47,397 nt of DNA, taken from ATZT02 sp964655115. GTDB lineage: Bacteria; Actinomycetota; Actinomycetes; S36-B12; UBA5976. The stretch is from positions 1 to 47,397 of the forward strand of contig CAZZKM010000005.1 of assembly GCA_964655115.1 (NCBI GenBank), in the 5' to 3' direction. A model generated the notes under the pieces. That model had not been told where the DNA came from. It did no database searches and saw only the letters and a program-made list of their open reading frames with translations. This document shows, one piece after another, positions 43,040 to 47,397 of the stretch (within the stretch, counting starts at the first letter, position 1; each line of letters opens with the position of its first letter). The translations under genes were made by a program, and so were the position numbers.

Positions 43040-43720
43040 ATGAAAACTGAAACTAAATCGTCGCAGGCATCATCTTTAGTTACTGATGCCTACGACTATT
43101 TAGTTGAAGCTATTACTTCATTTAAAATTCCTTCGAATTCGGCAATTAGTGAAAATAAATTAGCCACACAACTTGGCATTTCTAGAACCCCAATTAGACA
43201 AGCTTTGCAAAGACTAGAAGCAGAAGGATTAATAACTAAAACAGATTCTTCTCGCTTTACAGTAGCTCTTTTAACTCCTAAACAAGTTGAAGAAGCATGT
43301 GATTTATTACAAATTATTGATACTTATCTTTTTACAAAGGCTGCTAAAACTTTAACTAAAGAAAAGAAAGAAGAATTACTAAAAGTTACCCAAGAAATGA
43401 TTTCAGCTGCACAAAAAAATGATCGAGATAATTGGAGTAAAGCAGATACTAAATTTCATGATTTAGTAATTCAAGCTGCTGATAATCAAACAGTTTCTGA
43501 TTTAGCGTTAGTTACGAGAAGAAAAATTCAAAGATTTTGGACTAGATCTGCACAATATGAAAATAGGTTAGAAACCTGTTCAAAAGAACATGAAGTATTG
43601 GCAAAAGCTATTGTTAATCAAGATTTAAAAGCAATTGAGCCTGCAGTTATTGAACATATGAATCATATGCGATCTAGTATTTTAAGAATCTTAAATTCTG
43701 CAGCTAGTATTTTAGGTTAA
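43040..43720 (+). CDS. GntR-family regulator with FCD domain
   Basis: The N-terminal winged helix has ISENKLATQLGISRTPIRQAL and RLEAEGLI. The C-terminal all-helical FCD domain has DTKFHDLVIQAA with metal-binding His, and late His residues (KEHEVLAKAI, VIEHMNHMR). FCD regulators sense carboxylic or sugar acids and usually repress neighbouring catabolic genes. It starts two bases after the creatininase stop and is the last gene of the cluster. The likely operator is at 38415-38437. Confidence 0.9.
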   Translation: MKTETKSSQASSLVTDAYDYLVEAITSFKIPSNSAISENKLATQLGISRTPIRQALQRLEAEGLITKTDSSRFTVALLTPKQVEEACDLLQIIDTYLFTKAAKTLTKEKKEELLKVTQEMISAAQKNDRDNWSKADTKFHDLVIQAADNQTVSDLALVTRRKIQRFWTRSAQYENRLETCSKEHEVLAKAIVNQDLKAIEPAVIEHMNHMRSSILRILNSAASILG

Positions 43721-44293
43721 TTAGAAACAAATACCTGCATCATCAACGCAACTAAATACAAAGCTTGAATTCTCTTCATCCATTTCAGCAATAGTTTTAA
43801 ATTCAATAGAAGGCTCATTTGATATATCTTGATCAGGGCTTCTATCTAGATAAGTTACTTGAAATTTTCCATCAGCAAATGTTAAATCTTTGACTACTAC
43901 TCGATCTCCAAAATTATAAGTATTTTCTACTACTTGGGTTCCTGAAGTAAAAATTGATAAGTAATAAAAAGTTCCAGATTCCCCAGTGTCATTTGTAATT
44001 ACCACTGCCACATCATCTGTTCCATCTTTATTTAAATCACCTGTTGCTTTGAAATCAAGAAGTTTAAATTTATTTACCAGATTTGATTCTTCAATTGGTT
44101 GTTCTAATTCACCATTTACTAAGGTATACAAAATTCCATCGATGTAATAACCGGCATTTGCTGGATCTTGAGCAGCTTGAGCAACTTCTTGAGAGTTTTC
44201 AGTTTGATTTTCTGATGATGTAACTTCTGTTGATGAGCCACATGCTGCCAAGATTAAAGTTGCAACACTCAAAAATACATATTTAGTTTTCAT
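43721..44293 (-). CDS. Lipoprotein with DxNxDG calcium-type motif, unknown function
   Basis: The signal ends in lipobox LAAC (about residues 15-18). After a Glu/Gln/Ser-rich linker, the domain carries ATGDLNKDGTDDVAVVITND, a calcium-binding loop of the EF-hand/FG-GAP kind, in a beta-rich context. A C-terminal pair of cysteines (FSCVDDAGICF) may form a disulfide. I do not recognise a named family. It is convergent with the GntR gene with no gap, and divergent from the GyrI-like gene. TATGAT lies seven bases before the ATG. Confidence 0.7.
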   Translation of the reverse strand: MKTKYVFLSVATLILAACGSSTEVTSSENQTENSQEVAQAAQDPANAGYYIDGILYTLVNGELEQPIEESNLVNKFKLLDFKATGDLNKDGTDDVAVVITNDTGESGTFYYLSIFTSGTQVVENTYNFGDRVVVKDLTFADGKFQVTYLDRSPDQDISNEPSIEFKTIAEMDEENSSFVFSCVDDAGICF

Positions 44294-44331
44294 TCACCTA
44301 ATCATATAGACATTTAACATAGAATCCAAAC

Positions 44332-44826
44332 ATGTTTAAAAGAAAAGTAAAATCATTTGAATTACCATCGATGACTATTGCAGGTCTTGAATTAGTCACA
44401 GATTCCATAATCATGCCTAATGCAAATTATGATTCAAATGAAATTGCTGCTTTATGGGAAGAATTTTGGGCAGTATTTCCTCGATTAGGTATAAAAGTTT
44501 CAGGAACTACTTTTGGCGTAAGTGTTGCCATGGATCAAAATCAATATCCAGGAAAAATCAAATATATGGCTGGTGTTCAATTCAATCGTGGAGTTGCTCC
44601 CGGTTTGGAATTTAAATCAGTTGTTGTTCCAAATGGAAAATATGTTAAATATACCCACCGAGGAAGTATGGATCAGTTAAAGACAAGTTATTTAAAGGCT
44701 TATACAGAATGGTTTCCTAACACAAAAATGGAAATGAGAAATGCTCCACATCTAGAAGTTTATGACGAAAGATATATTCCTACGAGTAAAAAATGTGAAA
44801 TGGATATTTTAATTCCAGTTAAATAA
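44332..44826 (+). CDS. GyrI-like small-molecule-binding protein
   Basis: This 164-residue protein has the two-lobed GyrI/effector-binding fold: LPSMTIAGLELVT, IAALWEEFW, FGVSVAMDQ, FKSVVVPNGKYVKYTHRG and HLEVYDERY. It has no DNA-binding domain, so it is a standalone sensor or hydrolase of this superfamily. The conserved acidic residue is in LEVYDER. TAGAAT (44320-44325) lies six bases before the ATG, so a leaderless mRNA is predicted. Confidence 0.78.
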   Translation: MFKRKVKSFELPSMTIAGLELVTDSIIMPNANYDSNEIAALWEEFWAVFPRLGIKVSGTTFGVSVAMDQNQYPGKIKYMAGVQFNRGVAPGLEFKSVVVPNGKYVKYTHRGSMDQLKTSYLKAYTEWFPNTKMEMRNAPHLEVYDERYIPTSKKCEMDILIPVK

Positions 44827-44828
44827 AT

Positions 44829-45362
44829 TTATTTAGCACTTATGTTTACAGAATCTCTTTTGTCAGCAATCCAGTCCATTAACGCGAATAAAACACCACT
44901 TGCCACAAATGTTAAGTGAATAAATATTCTCCATTTAGTGCCTTCTCCAACTGTGGCATCCCCTGATAATTCGATGAAATCCTTTAACAGCTCAATTACT
45001 GAAATTGCTACTAAAGAACCAATTAATTTAATTTTTAAACCAGAAAAATCAATAGTGCCCATCCAATGTGGTCTATCAATTGAATCATGGGCTGCATCAA
45101 TTCTTGAAACAAAGTTTTCATATCCTGCAAAAATTACAATCAAAATTAAGTTTGCTAAAAGTGTTAAATCAAGTAATGCAAGAATATCTAAAATAAATTC
45201 TTGTCCAGATTTTTCACCAAAATGAGTAATTATCTTTATGAATTCTTGTACAAATCGAATCGCTAAAAGAATTAATGTGCCAACAAGTCCTACATACATA
45301 GGAGCTAACAACCATCTTGATCTAAATAAACCTGTTTCAACCATATGTGCAATCTTGGACAT
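44829..45362 (-). CDS. UPF0114 (YqhA-like) membrane protein
   Basis: The 177-residue protein has four hydrophobic segments. The start ETGLFRSRWLLAPMYVGL and the middle ILIVIFAGYENFVSRID are strongly conserved in the UPF0114 family, as is the C-terminal HLTFVASGVLFALMDWI. The function is unknown. An AAGGAG Shine-Dalgarno precedes the ATG. Its end and the end of the convergent GyrI-like gene share a 16-bp AT palindrome (44820-44835). Confidence 0.87.
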   Translation of the reverse strand: MSKIAHMVETGLFRSRWLLAPMYVGLVGTLILLAIRFVQEFIKIITHFGEKSGQEFILDILALLDLTLLANLILIVIFAGYENFVSRIDAAHDSIDRPHWMGTIDFSGLKIKLIGSLVAISVIELLKDFIELSGDATVGEGTKWRIFIHLTFVASGVLFALMDWIADKRDSVNISAK

Positions 45363-45448
45363 TTAATCTCCTTAGCCTGACTATTTTTAACTATAAACTA
45401 AGTCAATTAAAAAACCTTGATCTAAAATGTTGTTTTGCTAGAGCAAAT

Positions 45449-47263
45449 TTAAGAAATATTGATCAAAAATCTGACCGTTTTAAATCCATAAGTTGGGATT
45501 AAGCCTTGAGTTAGATCAGGTTGTTCAGTTATCACCAATAAATATTGGCCTTTTTGCATAAATTGAATTGTATGCAAAAAAGCAGCTGTGTCTGTATATA
45601 AAGTAATAAAGGATAAGTCATGCCAGTTACCATTTGCAGTTTTTATAAAACCGTGAGCATTTGACTGCAAAGTAAATCCACCAACTATGAATTGAATAGG
45701 TTTGTTTAATTCATATTCAAGAAATCTGTCACTGCAACCAAAATCTGGTAACACATAAGTTGTAGTGTCAACAACTTTTGATACAGCATCAAAGTAAATT
45801 CCACTTTCCCCAAGTTCTATTAAATCTTTTTCTAAAATAAATTTTCCAATTAAATTATCTTCATTTGAAGTAAGTGGTATTACTTCATGGGCTATTTCAT
45901 TTTTTTCATTAACCCAAGGATTTGCTTCGGGGCAAGTTATGTTGGATGCTCCAATCCAAACATGATCTGCGGTATTAACAGAACCTAAAGTAAACATTAA
46001 AAATGGAAATCCATTATTCGAACTTGCACAAATTGCCCAAATTGAATTTGTTGGAACACTGCAAACACTTTCAATACTCCAAGAATTAAAAGTTGAAATA
46101 TTTCTTAATTCATCAGCAATTTTTGCCTCACCAAAAAGTCCTGGTAAATAACTTGAATTAGGAGTTGAATTCCAATACGTATTTGTAATATTTAAATTTC
46201 CACCAGATTGTCCTAATAAACCTCCACCTGCACCACCTGAGTGAGAAATTGTTCCTGAAGCGTAAGAATTAATCACATTTAAAGAAGTAGCTTCTCCAAA
46301 AAGACTTCCAACTTGCCATTTACCTGTGACGTTTCCTGAAGCAAAATTATTTTGAAGCGTCATCAAATTTGAAGCACTTTGTCCAGAGCATCGACCAATT
46401 AATCCTGCTATGTAGTTTCCATTTGGGGCATTCACATTTCCCGTGGCATAAGACTGAGAAACACTTGAATTTGTAGTTCCATTTACACCTGCTCCCCCAA
46501 CTAATCCAGCCATAAGTTGCACAGTTGTTGATAAATCATTTATTTCAGTGACATTTCCTGTGGCATAAGTTCTAAATAAAGTTGACCCACTAATGTCACC
46601 ACCTAATCCACCAGCTGCATATTTTGCATTTACAGCACCAGCTGCATAAGAATTTTGGATAGTAGCTAATTCTGCATAACCAAATAATCCCCCACAATAG
46701 TTATCACAAGTAATTGCTCCTGTAGCAAAAGAATTATCAATAGTTGATGAAGCATCTATTTTTGCGACTAATCCTCCAGCTTGTGATGAACCAGTAACAG
46801 CACAATCTGTTGAGGAATTAGTAATTTGAGTTCGATCTGTGGCATAACTAACTAATCCACCCACAATATTTGAAGATGAATTATTAATTGTGCAAGATCT
46901 AATTTTTAAATTCCTAATAGTTGCAGTATCTGCTGCTGCAATTAAACCTCGAGAAGCAATTAAGCCAGAAATCGTAAAATTATTTCCTTCGATTGTCCCA
47001 GTGAAATAAGAAATTGCGATTTGTCCAACTGAAGTCCAATTTGAAGTTAAAGTAATATTATTTTTTAATGTAATTGTTGTGCATGCATTGATCTGTGCAG
47101 ACCTAACATGATCACCAAAAGCATTGACTAAATCAGCTTCTGTGTAAATGTCACAATTTACTGTTGCATTTGAATTTATATTTTGAAAGTAAAGAATAGA
47201 AAATATCAAGCCTAGAGTTAAAAATATTCTTGACAAAAAAATAAGGACTAGGTTAACTTTCAT
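45449..47263 (-). CDS. Secreted GLUG-repeat beta-helical protein
   Basis: A hydrophobic N-terminus (about residues 5-25) acts as signal or anchor. Residues of about 100-390 contain many GLUG-type repeats such as GGLVSYATDRTQITNS, AGGLVAKIDASSTIDNSFATG and GGLFGYAELATIQNSYAAG, which form a beta-helix. A C-terminal beta-rich region of about 200 residues follows. The likely role is surface adhesion or structure. The start at ATG 47263 lies in the loop of the terminator of the upstream gene; a TTG at 47236 would still leave a signal peptide and may be the true start. Paired cysteines are scattered through the repeats. Confidence 0.8.
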   Translation of the reverse strand: MKVNLVLIFLSRIFLTLGLIFSILYFQNINSNATVNCDIYTEADLVNAFGDHVRSAQINACTTITLKNNITLTSNWTSVGQIAISYFTGTIEGNNFTISGLIASRGLIAAADTATIRNLKIRSCTINNSSSNIVGGLVSYATDRTQITNSSTDCAVTGSSQAGGLVAKIDASSTIDNSFATGAITCDNYCGGLFGYAELATIQNSYAAGAVNAKYAAGGLGGDISGSTLFRTYATGNVTEINDLSTTVQLMAGLVGGAGVNGTTNSSVSQSYATGNVNAPNGNYIAGLIGRCSGQSASNLMTLQNNFASGNVTGKWQVGSLFGEATSLNVINSYASGTISHSGGAGGGLLGQSGGNLNITNTYWNSTPNSSYLPGLFGEAKIADELRNISTFNSWSIESVCSVPTNSIWAICASSNNGFPFLMFTLGSVNTADHVWIGASNITCPEANPWVNEKNEIAHEVIPLTSNEDNLIGKFILEKDLIELGESGIYFDAVSKVVDTTTYVLPDFGCSDRFLEYELNKPIQFIVGGFTLQSNAHGFIKTANGNWHDLSFITLYTDTAAFLHTIQFMQKGQYLLVITEQPDLTQGLIPTYGFKTVRFLINIS

Positions 47264-47284
47264 AAAATTTTTAACCTAGTCCTT
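47234..47284 (-). terminator. Strong intrinsic terminator of dhaL
   Basis: On the minus strand a perfect 14-bp stem (47271-47284 with 47243-47256) encloses a 14-base loop and is followed by A and seven T (47235-47242). It is the best terminator in the window. The loop contains the ATG (47261-47263) predicted for the GLUG protein. Confidence 0.88.
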
Positions 47285-47295
47285 TAAATTTGTTA

Positions 47296-47397
47296 CTAAC
47301 CTTTTTTAACTCCGTCAGCAAATCCCTTTAGCACAACAGCTAAAGATGTAGCTCCTGCATCTTGATGGCCTTTAGCTCTATCCCCTAAACGAGAAGC
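47296..47397 (-). CDS. dhaL: Dihydroxyacetone kinase L subunit (DhaL/DAK2 domain), C-terminal fragment
   Basis: Thirty-three codons at the right edge, minus strand, read ASRLGDRAKGHQDAGATSLA and end DGVKKG-stop. The pattern RLG.R..GHQD.GATS is characteristic of the DhaL/DAK2 nucleotide-binding domain. The rest of the gene lies beyond the window. Related kinases phosphorylate dihydroxyacetone or erythrulose. Erythrulose kinases (DerK and LerK type) work with the LerI/DerI isomerases whose homologues occur at 30403 and 37305. A perfect 14-bp terminator follows the stop. Confidence 0.75.
   Translation of the reverse strand, partial: ASRLGDRAKGHQDAGATSLAVVLKGFADGVKKG

Noticed and set aside
44820..44835. 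16-bp palindrome TAAATAAATTTATTTA.
   Set aside because: It is composed of two overlapping stop codons and AT codons of convergent genes; without G-C pairs it is unlikely to be a real terminator.
1..47397. tRNA, rRNA, CRISPR arrays, insertion sequences, integrases or prophage genes.
   Set aside because: A scan by eye found no T-loop consensus, no regularly spaced repeats, and no transposase or integrase motifs. The two toxin-antitoxin pairs are the only mobile-type genes, and nothing around them marks an island boundary.

Overview
The window is AT-rich (about one third G+C by eye), densely coded and free of tRNA or rRNA genes. The best guess is a streamlined, probably planktonic actinobacterium. 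Supporting signs are a secreted nuclease with a C-terminal DUF3761-type repeat, the VIHAMP-type toxin and HALPDGNKR-type Doc toxin seen in Actinomycetota, TatB with Tat-exported lipoproteins, many TTG starts, and several genes whose promoter places the transcription start on the start codon itself. This assignment is an inference. A run of 100 N at 22816-22915 shows a draft assembly or metagenome bin.

Layout. 3-1514: a DprA-like protein cut by the left edge, and a secreted HNH nuclease. 1525-9486 (minus): a polyol or sugar operon with DeoR regulator, BtpA/SgcQ-like protein, FGGY kinase, SDR dehydrogenase, binding protein, two permeases and an ATPase. 9757-12741: a secreted LamG/FN3 protein, a candidate small RNA with its own promoter and terminator, a BrnT-like toxin/RHH antitoxin pair, and a TPR protein. 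12819-17360: a copper amine oxidase, a DUF305 copper-type protein, an I78-like lipoprotein, a SIMPL protein, a small membrane protein and an NYN nuclease. 17594-25653: amide and amine metabolism, with an HDAC-like deacetylase, an AguB-like amidase, an NCS1 permease, a second nitrilase-superfamily enzyme, a FUSC membrane protein broken by the gap, and a Tm-1-like/TIM-barrel/cupin trio. 25654-31164: Doc toxin-antitoxin, MFS transporter, TatB, a Ddl-like ATP-grasp enzyme, a TauE/SafE permease, a Sua5-family protein and an unusual triosephosphate-isomerase homologue.

31200-37784: an ABC importer with two different ATPases, a small membrane protein, two permeases and a Tat-exported binding protein. 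It resembles the glycerol GlpSTPQUV type. It is flanked by a TPI homologue of the LerI/EryH kind and an RpiB homologue of the DerI/EryI kind. The 3' end of a dihydroxyacetone-kinase L subunit sits at the right edge. Together these suggest uptake and catabolism of a tetritol or other small polyol. 37787-43720: a plus-strand cluster of DJ-1/PfpI protein, FAD-linked oxidase, sugar epimerase, second Tm-1-like protein, creatininase-family hydrolase and GntR/FCD regulator, with a GntR-like operator before the oxidase. The substrate is unknown. 43721-47263: a lipoprotein, a GyrI-like protein, a UPF0114 membrane protein and a GLUG-repeat secreted protein.

The main points for follow-up are the complementary loss of catalytic motifs in the two ATPases at 31200-33342, the two separate contexts of Tm-1-like proteins, the candidate small RNA at 11387-11460, and the dhaL terminator whose loop holds the predicted start codon of the next gene.
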